A stretch of DNA of 10,100 bases, taken from positions 1 to 10,100 of the forward strand of contig SLHZ01000254.1 of the NCBI GenBank assembly GCA_007135895.1, written 5' to 3'. Below, piece by piece: positions 1 to 7,292 of the stretch; position 1 is the stretch's first letter, and every line of letters starts with the position of its first letter. The notes beneath the pieces are model-generated. The model was not told where the DNA came from, did no database searches, and saw nothing but the letters and a program-made list of their open reading frames with translations. Origin of the DNA: Balneolales bacterium (GTDB taxonomy: Bacteria; Bacteroidota; Rhodothermia; Balneolales; Natronogracilivirgulaceae). The translations under genes and the position numbers were made by a program.

Positions 1-580
1 CACTGAGCTGGCCGGCGACCGGACGGAAATAGTCCACCAGTGCCTTCCGGTATCTGGCCCTGGAATCGGGATTACCCACCGAATTGAGTTTCAACCGGGC
101 ATTGGTGATCCCGGCCCGGTGATAGATATCCATCATGAAGGCAATTATTTCGGCATCGGCCAAAGGGTCGGCTGAACCGATCAGCTCTGCGCCAAACTGG
201 TGAAACTGACGCTGGCGGCCTTTTTGGGGGCGCTCCGCCCGAAAGAACGGACCGATATAGAAAAGCCGCTGTACACCGCCTCGCTGATTCAGGTGATGTT
301 CAATGTAAGCGCGGGCCACCGGCGCGGTACCTTCGGGACGCAGTACATAATGGTCATCACCGCGATTGAAAGCGAACATTTCCTTGCTGACGATATCGGT
401 AAGCTGTCCCACCCCGCGCGCAATAAGCTCGGTTTGTTCCATAACCGGGGTCCGGATCTCCTGAAAATGGTATCTTTTCGCTGTTTCCCGTACAATCTCT
501 TCGATTTTTTGCCATTGACCGATTTCACCGGGCAGCAGATCAACCATGCCATGATGTGTAGTGAAAGATAGCTTGCTCAT
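1..580 (-). CDS. hisS: Histidyl-tRNA synthetase, N-terminal part (cut by window edge)
   Basis: Class II aminoacyl-tRNA synthetase that charges tRNA-His with histidine in the cytoplasm. The 193 visible codons (MSKLSFTTHHGMVDLLPGEI...) include the conserved RPEGTAPVAR block at residues 81-90 and the class II motif 2 region at about 113-132 (FFRAERPQKGRQRQFHQFG), both close to bacterial HisS. The family is usually about 420-450 residues, so a little under half is present; motif 3, the histidine-binding HisA motifs and the anticodon-binding domain lie beyond position 1. ATG at 580 is chosen because a GGGAG Shine-Dalgarno stands 6 bases upstream (587-591) and the N-terminus has the normal family length. 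It follows the flippase gene in the same direction after 127 bases. It is a housekeeping gene and marks the probable end of the surface-glycan cluster. Identity is near certain; only completeness is limited. Confidence 0.97.
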   Translation of the reverse strand, partial: MSKLSFTTHHGMVDLLPGEIGQWQKIEEIVRETAKRYHFQEIRTPVMEQTELIARGVGQLTDIVSKEMFAFNRGDDHYVLRPEGTAPVARAYIEHHLNQRGGVQRLFYIGPFFRAERPQKGRQRQFHQFGAELIGSADPLADAEIIAFMMDIYHRAGITNARLKLNSVGNPDSRARYRKALVDYFRPVAGQLS

Positions 581-586
581 AGGTAA

Positions 587-608
587 CTCCCGGATCCTTT
601 CTTCCGGG
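587..608 (-). promoter_or_regulatory. hisS ribosome binding site inside a small hairpin
   Basis: Read on the minus strand, CCCGGA (608-603), an 8-base loop AGAAAGGA (602-595) and TCCGGG (594-589) form a perfect 6-bp stem. The 3' arm runs into the Shine-Dalgarno GGGAG (591-587), which ends 6 bases before the ATG. Three SD bases would be paired when the hairpin forms. The SD itself is clear; regulation by the hairpin is inference and the stem may be coincidental. Confidence 0.4.
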
Positions 609-624
609 TGACATTTCTTCCGTT

Positions 625-654
625 ATTAAAAAAAGGGGTCCGGTCATAGAACAA
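625..654 (-). promoter_or_regulatory. Possible weak promoter for hisS
   Basis: On the minus strand TTGTTC (654-649) and TTTAAT (630-625) are separated by 18 bases. The second hexamer matches TATAAT at 5 of 6 positions, the first matches TTGACA at only 3 of 6. It sits 45-75 bases upstream of the hisS start, a sensible distance. The -10-like element overlaps a T-run that may instead belong to a terminator-like structure. Bacteroidota-type promoters (TTTG / TAnnTTTG) were looked for and no good pair was found. Weak call. Confidence 0.15.
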
Positions 655-658
655 CCGG
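628..658 (-). terminator. Weak terminator-like hairpin after the flippase gene
   Basis: Downstream of the flippase stop, minus-strand CCGGT (658-654) pairs with ACCGG (644-640) across a 9-base loop and is followed, after ACCCC, by seven Ts (634-628). The 5-bp stem and the 5-base gap before the T-run are both poor for an intrinsic terminator, so it may only attenuate, leaving hisS partly co-transcribed with the cluster. Confidence 0.22.
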
Positions 659-707
659 CTGCATGAATGAGCGAAAGATAACAGGTTCGGGACTTATTGC
701 CACACGA

Positions 708-2195
708 TTACTTGAGTCTTCGTACAAAAATCCTCCATGCGTTCAAGATCATATCCTGCAGGTCATCCGAGAGTCGGAACAGGAAAAGGCCGGCCGTGGC
801 CATGATCGTTATGAGAGCGGAGCGTAACAGTAAATCGGCCATCCAAACCGGTAAGGAGGGGAGGTAAAGCCCTGCAAGCAGTGTGACGCCGAGCAGTATG
901 ATGCCGGTACCGGTTTTGCGTGTGAAAGGCTGGATTCCAAACCGGTGGTAGACATAGACTACACAGACCAGATTGTGGATCAGTATGGAAATCGCCGTGG
1001 CCAGTGCCGCACCGGTGATACCGAACAAAGGTATGAAAAGAAGATTGGTCCCGATGGTGAGAACGAGCAGCAGCAACGTGGCATAGAGATCGAAACGGTA
1101 CCACTTGGATGTCCGGATGATGGCCGTATTGAGGCCGGCCGCCATATTGATCCATTTGGCAAATCCGATGAGCAGGAAGACCGACATGCCTCCGTGGTAA
1201 AGTTCCGGCAGAAAACGATAAATATGGGCGATATTCGCCCATATACCAATAAAAAGGAGGCCGCCAACCAGCATCTGGTTGATAGAGCTTTTGGTGTAGA
1301 TTACGGCAATGCTGTCCAGATCGTCCCGGTGATGGGCCTCGGCAATAAGAGGCTGTGATATTTTGAGCAGCGCCTTGGAAGGTATCTTGATAATGCTTCC
1401 CAGATAGAAACTGACGGCATAGACGGCTGTTTCCGCCAGCCCGATCATGCCTCCGACCATGAGCATGTCGATATTGCCAAGGGCAATGGTGGTAACACTG
1501 CCGATAATGGCAAAAAGCGCATAGTCGGTCATGCTGCGCATCCGCTGTGGGGTCAGATTAGATACGTCAGGTCTGAGAAACAGCTCCTTTTTGAAACCGA
1601 TATAGATCAGCAGCAGCAGCGTCTGTATGCCGAATGAACCCGTATAAAGCAGCATGAACAATCCGAAGGGTATGTCAGCGAAGAAGTAAATCAGTACCAC
1701 GGCGGTCTGCAGCAGCCTGAGCAGGACATCCTGCAGAAAGGTGGCCGCTACGGTGTCGAGAAGAGAACGTATATAGCTTTCCAGGACATGGAAATAGAGC
1801 AGGAAGAAGAGAAGCGGGAAAAGCAGGAGAAAGTATTCACCGAACAGAGTGGAGTCATCACTGTAAAAAAGGATGAACGGCCTTCGGAACAACCAGCCGG
1901 CCAGGGAAAGCAGGATGAAACCGGCCAAAGGGACAATCAGGGCCAGGAAAAGGAAACCAAAGTGTCCTTTTTCGCGGTTGCGGAATTGAGGGAAAAAACG
2001 CAGGGTGACATTTCCCATACCCAGGCTTGCAACCTGTGCCCCGATGATACCAACGGATATCATGACACGGGTCAGACCGAACTGGTCGGCTTCCAGGACA
2101 AAGGGAAAGAGCCAGATGATGTTGATGAAGCCGATGACGGCCCCGGCGTACGAATACAGCGTATTGGTAAAACTTTGTCGGAGAATGATCCCCAT
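708..2195 (-). CDS. Wzx/MATE-like polysaccharide (lipid-linked oligosaccharide) flippase
   Basis: A 495-residue polytopic inner-membrane protein of the polysaccharide-biosynthesis export family (MOP superfamily: Wzx, MurJ, MATE). It is predicted to flip a lipid-linked sugar from the cytoplasmic to the periplasmic leaflet. By eye there are about 12-14 hydrophobic segments, among them residues 16-33, 42-60, 79-102, 121-137, 157-173, 223-240, 252-270, 305-323, 370-390, 394-415, 431-445 and 455-473. Family-like features are the N-terminal half helix (SFTNTLYSYAGAVIGFINI), the mid-protein block DMLMVGGMIG...YAVSFYLG (243-266), and FGITGAALATAIS (391-403). The length is normal. ATG at 2195 lies 12 bases after the GT2 stop; the upstream Shine-Dalgarno is weak (TTGAGCAG region), suggesting coupling to GT2 translation. 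The substrate cannot be told from sequence, but two glycosyltransferases in the same cluster point to a surface glycan. Family call is strong; the Wzx role is inferred. Confidence 0.88.
   Translation of the reverse strand: MGIILRQSFTNTLYSYAGAVIGFINIIWLFPFVLEADQFGLTRVMISVGIIGAQVASLGMGNVTLRFFPQFRNREKGHFGFLFLALIVPLAGFILLSLAGWLFRRPFILFYSDDSTLFGEYFLLLFPLLFFLLYFHVLESYIRSLLDTVAATFLQDVLLRLLQTAVVLIYFFADIPFGLFMLLYTGSFGIQTLLLLIYIGFKKELFLRPDVSNLTPQRMRSMTDYALFAIIGSVTTIALGNIDMLMVGGMIGLAETAVYAVSFYLGSIIKIPSKALLKISQPLIAEAHHRDDLDSIAVIYTKSSINQMLVGGLLFIGIWANIAHIYRFLPELYHGGMSVFLLIGFAKWINMAAGLNTAIIRTSKWYRFDLYATLLLLVLTIGTNLLFIPLFGITGAALATAISILIHNLVCVVYVYHRFGIQPFTRKTGTGIILLGVTLLAGLYLPSLPVWMADLLLRSALITIMATAGLFLFRLSDDLQDMILNAWRIFVRRLK
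1222..1244. repeat. Perfect 10-bp inverted repeat with 3-base loop inside the flippase gene
   Basis: ATATGGGCGA (1222-1231), loop TAT (1232-1234) and TCGCCCATAT (1235-1244) are exact reverse complements. It encodes residues around 318-325 (IWANIAHI), a membrane segment. No T-run follows on either strand, so it is not an intrinsic terminator. It could fold in mRNA or be coincidental. Confidence 0.6.
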
Positions 2196-2207
2196 GGGTT
2201 TATCTGC

Positions 2208-3122
2208 TCAATTCCGGTTTCTGTTGACCAGTTTCTCTTTCATTCTGCGATACCTGAGCCTTCGAATATGACGTGCCTGCGCGTCATCGACTAAACGGGG
2301 CGGTTTTCGCAGCAATGCCTCAATATAGCCGTAAAACGTACAAAACGACGACAGCAAAAATGGGGTCATCCGATATCTCTTAAGCGATGCTGCCAGCGCG
2401 ATGACCGTATCGTATCCGATCCGGTAGAACATTTCACCGGTCATGCGGTGGAGTTTCAGGGGAGAAGTATCGCTGCCCGTGGGTGATCTGTGGGTAACGA
2501 TCAGATCGGGAATCACCGCTGTTTTCCAGCCATGATAATCGGCAAGCAGTTCATCCAGAGTGTCCCATCCGTAGAACGGACCAATGCCGCCAATCTGTTT
2601 GTAGCATTGTCTTCTCCAGGTTTTCAGGGCTCCTCTGACATGGTAGCGATCGGTCAGTTTTTCGGGCGACAACTTCTTTCCTTGCATGATTGCACAGACG
2701 CCTCCGCAAATGCCGGTGTCGGGATTTGCGCCGAAATGATCGATAACGGTCTGGAAATAATGATCAGGGAGAATGAGATCAGCGTCGATTTTTGCAATGA
2801 GATCCCAGGATTCAGGCAGGTCCGCCTGTCCGGCGTCCAGGTAATGCAGTCCGTGAAGAAAAGCACGAATTACTTTCGATCCGGTCGAATGTTCGGGGCG
2901 TGAATGGTGGTCGATCACCCGGATCCAGTCATGCCCTTGTGCGATATTACGGGCAATGGCGGCCGTGCTGTCGGTCGAATGGTCATTTACGATAACAAGG
3001 ACATCAGGCCGTTTGGTCTGACGGATGACCGATTGCATGTAACCGGTAATGAAGGCCTCTTCGTTATGTGCCGGTGTTATAATGCCATATCGCATGATCG
3101 GATCGCTTGCGGATTCGCCCAT
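2208..3122 (-). CDS. Family 2 (GT-A) glycosyltransferase
   Basis: A 304-residue soluble or membrane-associated nucleotide-sugar-dependent glycosyltransferase, predicted to add a sugar to a lipid-linked or surface acceptor on the cytoplasmic side. It shows the GT2 order: a first beta strand with PAHNEE (17-22), the nucleotide-binding loop NDHSTDST (46-53), the metal-binding DXD-type motif KIDADLILP (DAD at 113-115), and an acceptor/catalytic region with GWDTLDELLADYHG (185-198). Basic residues dominate the C-terminus (RHIRRLRYRRMKEK). Only one moderately hydrophobic stretch is seen (about 253-271), so it lacks the two C-terminal membrane helices typical of CsbB/GtrB-like dolichol-phosphate transferases. 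Homologues commonly begin close to MRYGIITPAHNEE, so M10 (position 3095) is an alternative start; neither start has a well-spaced Shine-Dalgarno. It lies after the 27-bp repeat array and 12 bases before the flippase. Sugar specificity is unknown. Confidence 0.9.
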   Translation of the reverse strand: MGESASDPIMRYGIITPAHNEEAFITGYMQSVIRQTKRPDVLVIVNDHSTDSTAAIARNIAQGHDWIRVIDHHSRPEHSTGSKVIRAFLHGLHYLDAGQADLPESWDLIAKIDADLILPDHYFQTVIDHFGANPDTGICGGVCAIMQGKKLSPEKLTDRYHVRGALKTWRRQCYKQIGGIGPFYGWDTLDELLADYHGWKTAVIPDLIVTHRSPTGSDTSPLKLHRMTGEMFYRIGYDTVIALAASLKRYRMTPFLLSSFCTFYGYIEALLRKPPRLVDDAQARHIRRLRYRRMKEKLVNRNRN

Positions 3123-3125
3123 TGT

Positions 3126-3206
3126 AAGGTTTCACTCTCCGCCGGAGCTGTTAAGGTTTCATTCTCCGCCGGAGGTGTTAAGGTTTCACTCTCCGCCGGC
3201 GGTACT
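3126..3206. repeat. Tandem array of three 27-bp units filling the CotH-GT2 gap
   Basis: Units begin AAGGTTTC at 3126, 3153 and 3180. Unit 1 and unit 2 differ at 2 positions; unit 3 diverges further only at its 3' end (CGGTACT). Each unit carries a short inverted repeat of the type CTCCGCCGGAG (for example 3137-3147), which in unit 3 becomes CCGCCGGCGG. There are no spacers, so it is not a CRISPR. The array covers nearly all of the 82 bases between the CotH stop (3205-3207) and the GT2 start (3122), overlapping the last stop bases. Period 27 is a whole number of codons. No other copy was noticed in the window. Its function is not known. Confidence 0.93.
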
Positions 3207-5928
3207 ACCGGATGAGTGTAATTTTTCGTGTCAGGACAGTTTCGGTGCTGTGATCTCCTGTCGCATGAAGTCTTACAATATACACACCCGTGGCGAGATC
3301 GTCTGCATGGAATGTAATTTCATGGGTTCCTGCTTCTCTAACCTCATTGGCCAGCTCCCGTATGCTGCGTCCCAGCATATCATATACCGAGAGTCTAATT
3401 TCACTTCGAGCCGGCAGTTCAAACCGGAGGATGGTGCTGGCATTGAAAGGGTTCGGATAACCGTGGTGGAGATACACCTGATCGGGGAGTTCATCCTGGT
3501 ACTCCTGTCCGCTGGATGTGGTGAAAAGAGCCGTGATCTGGACCGGTGAATCCGGCTGCAGCGTGAGGAGGGAATCAGCTGAATTGGCGGACTCAGACTG
3601 CTGTCCGTTGATCAGCCAGCCGTGGAAAGTGTTCCCGGAATGACCGGTTGCTTGAAGGGTTGCCGGGATGTCATGGAAATAAACCCCGGTCCATGGATAG
3701 GGATCTGCCGGGATACCGGGTGTTCCGGTTGCGATATCCAGATGGTTGATGCGCAACGTACCACTGCCTGCCGGTTGCACGTCCAGCGTGACGCGGTGTG
3801 TGTCGGCTATGCTGAAGTGTTCCATGAGATGGCTGCGCAGATAACCGGGCCGTTCTTCAGCGTAACGATGCATTTCATCGACAAAACCCTCCCAGGCCGT
3901 GACAGAGGCCGGCAGGCTCCACCGGTCAATGTGCTCGGCGATGACCGATGCCACCGGCAGGCTCAGACTGTCGATGACATGCGAAACCCGGTCAGGCAGA
4001 AACGAAGAATTGAGGTGATCGGCCATCCGGTTGAGAAAATCATGGGTGAAAGTGTTACTGGCCAGGAGGCTCCGGAAGATCAGGTTGGGCCAGTCATTCT
4101 GGACCCTGGGATTGATTTCGCGGGTCAGCCATTCTATCATGTTGAATTCCGGACCGGTTTCATGACCCAGCGAGCGGTCGACGTCGAAGAGCATCCATCG
4201 CCAGCGTCCGTCATGCCCGGGAGGCGCGCCGGGCTGATAAGGTACCCGGAGCCGCCAATAATCGATATTATTGTGAGGCCAGTCGTTGTTGCCGAAATAG
4301 ATCTGTGCCGTATAGTAATCCAGAAAATTATCCAGATCCATCTTGGTGGCTGCCCGTTCCAGCATGCCCGGATCACTCATGTCGTTTTGGCGGAATAGTG
4401 CCAGAAGCTGATCATAGTGTACGGTGTCTCCCTCCTTGACTTCCCGATGGCCGGTGAGAATGTCCACATGGTCTGGATCAATGTCGTAGACCCTTTCCAG
4501 GTAGTGCCGGTCATACCGCTCCCGGATATTGTGTATGCCCCAGAATTCACCGTTGAGGAACAGGACACTGGGGCGATAGGCCTGGGTGTCCATGTTGAAA
4601 TGGCGGACAAGGGACTGTGCCGCGGCATCCATGAACATATCCTCACCCCACGTGTTGCCCGAATTGCGCAGGATGAGCCGATTGAAGCTGCTGTCGGACC
4701 TTTCTTCAAAAAATGGATGATTGAACCGGCTTTCACCGTATTGGCTTCGGGCATACAGTCGGAGGCTTTTCTGTGCCAGTTGCCGCGAGAAACCGCCATG
4801 TATGCGAATACCGATGTCCTGATGCAGGGCACGTTCCCCTTCGGGTTTGAAGAATTCGAAAGTGGCTTCCCGCTCCCATTCCATGCCACGCTGGAACTCG
4901 TTGCCGGTTCCTCCCGAGCCTGTATAATGAATCCCCGGAATATAAATCCCGGTCTCATAATCAAATAGGTTCAAACTGTCTGTGGCAATCGATATAACAG
5001 GGATTTCATAGGTATCCGAGCCATCCGGAAAGACAAAGAAAGTCTTTTTATCGTAGACGGGGAGATGGCCGGCACGGTGGGTCCTGGTTCGCAGAACGGT
5101 AGCCTTGGCGACCGGCTCCCGGGGTTTGTACCAGCGTCGCCAGTCGAATGTGCGATGGCTGGTCCGTACCGTTGAAAAAACATTTTCCTCAGACGAGCGG
5201 TCATATATGAGCAGGGAGTCCTCGTACAAACTGGAGTTCGTGTCGGGCAGAGAACCATCGAGCGTGTAATAGATGGAATCACCAGGACGGTCCGCCCACA
5301 TTTCAAGGTGAAAGTCATCCGTGTGAAAACCGGGAGGATGGGAAAAATGGATGTTACCGGCAAATCCTTCGTAAGCAGGAGTGTGGTTCGGTCCCCCGGG
5401 GGTCGGTTGATCGAAGTAGAACCATTCGCCAAAGCCGTCGGGCACGCGTCCGGCAGAGTGGTCCGTTGGGATTCTCCTCGCTTCAAAACTATCAACAAGT
5501 CCAAGGATGGGATGTGAAAGTAGAATATCCTCTCCTTCCCGGTCGATGCGGAAGCTGGTGTGCAGCGGTTTACCGGCGATGGCCCGGTCTTTGCCGGATG
5601 CCATGATCACCAGGAATTCACCCGGCCTGATCGTGGTATCGGGGAAAAGCCACTGAAACGGCTCCTCCAAATCATCCGTCAGCCCGTACTGATAGAGGGA
5701 AAGGGGCTCATCACCGTCATAATAAAGCTCGATCCAGTCGTGGTACTCCCCGTCTTCATCGGTCAGACCAGTGGAATTGGATGCCACTATCTCATTGAGG
5801 AAGAGCCGGGGCAGCCCATTGCCGGAAATTGAGCTGATAGAGTAGACATCTCCGCTGACTATGAATAAGAACAGGGTGATAAACAGTAATCTTTGAAAGA
5901 ACCGGGAGGAACAAAATATTTGGAACAT
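3205..5928 (-). CDS. Secreted CotH-kinase-family protein with lamin-tail domain and T9SS sorting domain
   Basis: A 907-residue exported protein. Order of parts: signal peptide (about 1-30, basic RF..QR then FITLFLFIVSG); lamin-tail-like domain (about 41-150, LFLNEIVASNSTG...DWIELYYDG); a chitobiase-C-terminal/FN3-like segment (about 195-300, IYYTLDGSLPDTNS); CotH kinase domain (about 310-640); a divergent InlB-type repeat (about 711-803, FHGWLING); and a type A T9SS sorting domain (about 823-907, YPNPFN at 824-829, YDMLGR, GVYIVRL). CotH hallmarks present are RIHGGFSR (375-382), K387 in QKSLRLYAR, NNDWPHNNIDYWR (547-559) and the acidic FDVDRSLG (581-588). CotH of Bacillus is an atypical ATP-dependent protein kinase acting on spore-coat proteins; a spore role does not apply here. 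The sorting domain implies surface anchoring or release through T9SS. ATG 5928 follows the GT4 stop by 47 bases without a clear Shine-Dalgarno. Domain calls are strong; kinase activity and substrate are inference. Confidence 0.93.
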   Translation of the reverse strand: MFQIFCSSRFFQRLLFITLFLFIVSGDVYSISSISGNGLPRLFLNEIVASNSTGLTDEDGEYHDWIELYYDGDEPLSLYQYGLTDDLEEPFQWLFPDTTIRPGEFLVIMASGKDRAIAGKPLHTSFRIDREGEDILLSHPILGLVDSFEARRIPTDHSAGRVPDGFGEWFYFDQPTPGGPNHTPAYEGFAGNIHFSHPPGFHTDDFHLEMWADRPGDSIYYTLDGSLPDTNSSLYEDSLLIYDRSSEENVFSTVRTSHRTFDWRRWYKPREPVAKATVLRTRTHRAGHLPVYDKKTFFVFPDGSDTYEIPVISIATDSLNLFDYETGIYIPGIHYTGSGGTGNEFQRGMEWEREATFEFFKPEGERALHQDIGIRIHGGFSRQLAQKSLRLYARSQYGESRFNHPFFEERSDSSFNRLILRNSGNTWGEDMFMDAAAQSLVRHFNMDTQAYRPSVLFLNGEFWGIHNIRERYDRHYLERVYDIDPDHVDILTGHREVKEGDTVHYDQLLALFRQNDMSDPGMLERAATKMDLDNFLDYYTAQIYFGNNDWPHNNIDYWRLRVPYQPGAPPGHDGRWRWMLFDVDRSLGHETGPEFNMIEWLTREINPRVQNDWPNLIFRSLLASNTFTHDFLNRMADHLNSSFLPDRVSHVIDSLSLPVASVIAEHIDRWSLPASVTAWEGFVDEMHRYAEERPGYLRSHLMEHFSIADTHRVTLDVQPAGSGTLRINHLDIATGTPGIPADPYPWTGVYFHDIPATLQATGHSGNTFHGWLINGQQSESANSADSLLTLQPDSPVQITALFTTSSGQEYQDELPDQVYLHHGYPNPFNASTILRFELPARSEIRLSVYDMLGRSIRELANEVREAGTHEITFHADDLATGVYIVRLHATGDHSTETVLTRKITLIR

Positions 5929-5975
5929 GGTGCAGCAACAGGGTGTTTTCGGGCTTCAGGCGCAGTCGGTTTGGA

Positions 5976-7292
5976 TTATTCTTTGTCAGTATCGCCGGCA
6001 AGCAATGAGGCAAAACGCCGGGTAAGTGTTACCCTTGAATAACGATTGATCTCAGTTTTTTCGGGTGAAAAACCGGTGATTTCCGATTGTTTTTCGGTTT
6101 TGGAGCGGATGAGTTCACGCAGCCATGCCTCCGGACCGTCTTCGTCCCCGTAGTTGAAGACCTTTCCCATTCCGCACCTTTCTATGATACCGGCCGCATC
6201 CCCTTCCGGCGGTCCGATACCCATGATGGGCTTCCCTGCCTTGAGGTAGTCATAGATTTTTCCGGGGATGAGCATACGACTGTCGGATGAACGGTGAACG
6301 ACGACCAGATTCAAGTCCGACTGCTGCATGCTGGCCGTTGCTTCACGGTGCGGCCGGTAGGGAAGTAATGTCAGGCGCTTTCCCAGTTCCAGGCGTTCCG
6401 ACTGACGTATCATGTCGGAATGGACCGGGCCGATGCACTCAAGCCGAATCTGATCTTCAGGTAAACGTGATAGAACCCGCAGGAGGCTGTCGGGAATGGA
6501 AGTTTCGGTGATACTGCCTGTATGCCGTATGATAAACGCGCCATCCGGAGAGGCCTCACCGGAGATTGGGGCGATTTCGACAAAGTCATCCGGATCGAAT
6601 CCATTGGTTATGATATGGCAGTCACGGTTTGTTTTTTCCGAAAAATACCGTGCCGTGCCGGGAGCCGTGACAGTTATTTCATCGGCCAGACGAAGTACCC
6701 GCAGCTCCATTCGCTCGTCTCTTCTGCGGGTGAACGGCAGTCGGGGCAGGGCCCGGTTGTAGTGGATGTCAGTCCACGGATCACGGAAATCGGCTATCCA
6801 CCGTATGCCTGTTTTTCTTTTGAGCCACAACCCGATAAAATGCGTTGAATGTGGCGGACCGGTGGTGACAACCGTGTCGATGCCATGGCGACGGATCAGC
6901 TGCTTTGCCTTGCGTCGGGCAAAAGGAACCCATCCGAGCCGGGCGTCCGGCACGAAGAGATTGGCTCGGATCCATCGCGACAGCCGCTGCATTCGGCTGC
7001 CACTGGCAGTGGAAAGGACCGTTGACGGACTGGCGGCCTCCTGCTCGGAGATTCCCGATAGGCGGCTGTAAAACCGGAAGGGCTCAAGAGTCCGGGCTGT
7101 GTGGACCTCGGTGCCCGGGGGTATCTCGCCGGCCAGGCTTGGATCGATAATGGGGTAGGTGGGGTTGGAGCAAGTCAGCACTACCGGTTGAATGTCAAAG
7201 CCGGGCAAGTACTTGACAAACTTCAGAAAGCGCTGGACTCCAGCCCCGCCGCTGGGGGGCCAGTAATAGGTGATGATGAGTACCCGCTTCAC
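5976..7292 (-). CDS. GT4-type (GT-B fold) glycosyltransferase, GTG start
   Basis: A 438-residue cytoplasmic glycosyltransferase with two Rossmann-like halves. The N-terminal half has the acceptor-side strand VLIITYYWPPSGGAGVQR (4-21), the strand DTVVTTGPPHSTH (139-151) and the DFRDPW motif (168-173). The C-terminal donor half has TNGFDPDDF (229-237), the strand FIIRHTGS (253-260) and PGKIYDYLKAGKPIMGIG (343-360), the nucleotide-sugar-binding region. This arrangement is typical of GT4-like transferases in surface polysaccharide clusters of Bacteroidota and relatives. The length is normal. The start codon is GTG at 7292 (CAC on the plus strand), which overlaps the TGA of the upstream YfhO gene as GTGA, so translation is probably coupled. 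The next gene, CotH, begins 47 bases after its TAA. Donor sugar and linkage cannot be inferred. Confidence 0.9.
   Translation of the reverse strand: MKRVLIITYYWPPSGGAGVQRFLKFVKYLPGFDIQPVVLTCSNPTYPIIDPSLAGEIPPGTEVHTARTLEPFRFYSRLSGISEQEAASPSTVLSTASGSRMQRLSRWIRANLFVPDARLGWVPFARRKAKQLIRRHGIDTVVTTGPPHSTHFIGLWLKRKTGIRWIADFRDPWTDIHYNRALPRLPFTRRRDERMELRVLRLADEITVTAPGTARYFSEKTNRDCHIITNGFDPDDFVEIAPISGEASPDGAFIIRHTGSITETSIPDSLLRVLSRLPEDQIRLECIGPVHSDMIRQSERLELGKRLTLLPYRPHREATASMQQSDLNLVVVHRSSDSRMLIPGKIYDYLKAGKPIMGIGPPEGDAAGIIERCGMGKVFNYGDEDGPEAWLRELIRSKTEKQSEITGFSPEKTEINRYSRVTLTRRFASLLAGDTDKE

Noticed and set aside
904..913. CCGGTACCGG palindrome
   Set aside because: Short and inside flippase coding sequence; expected by chance at this GC content.
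3126..3206. CRISPR array
   Set aside because: The 27-bp units are directly adjacent with no unique spacers, and no cas genes are nearby.
3622..4398. Open frame of 258 codons on the plus strand
   Set aside because: Antisense to the CotH gene, with no recognisable motif; the open frame follows from the codon usage of the real gene.
4377..4964. Open frame of 195 codons on the minus strand in another frame
   Set aside because: Entirely inside the CotH kinase domain coding sequence and shows no independent motif or ribosome binding site.
5393..5402. CCCCCGGGGG palindrome
   Set aside because: It codes for TPGGP in the CotH protein and is explained by Pro/Gly codons; there is no surrounding symmetry.
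3205..5928. Spore coat role for the CotH protein
   Set aside because: The T9SS sorting domain places the organism in a non-sporulating lineage, and no sporulation genes are present; only the kinase fold is shared.
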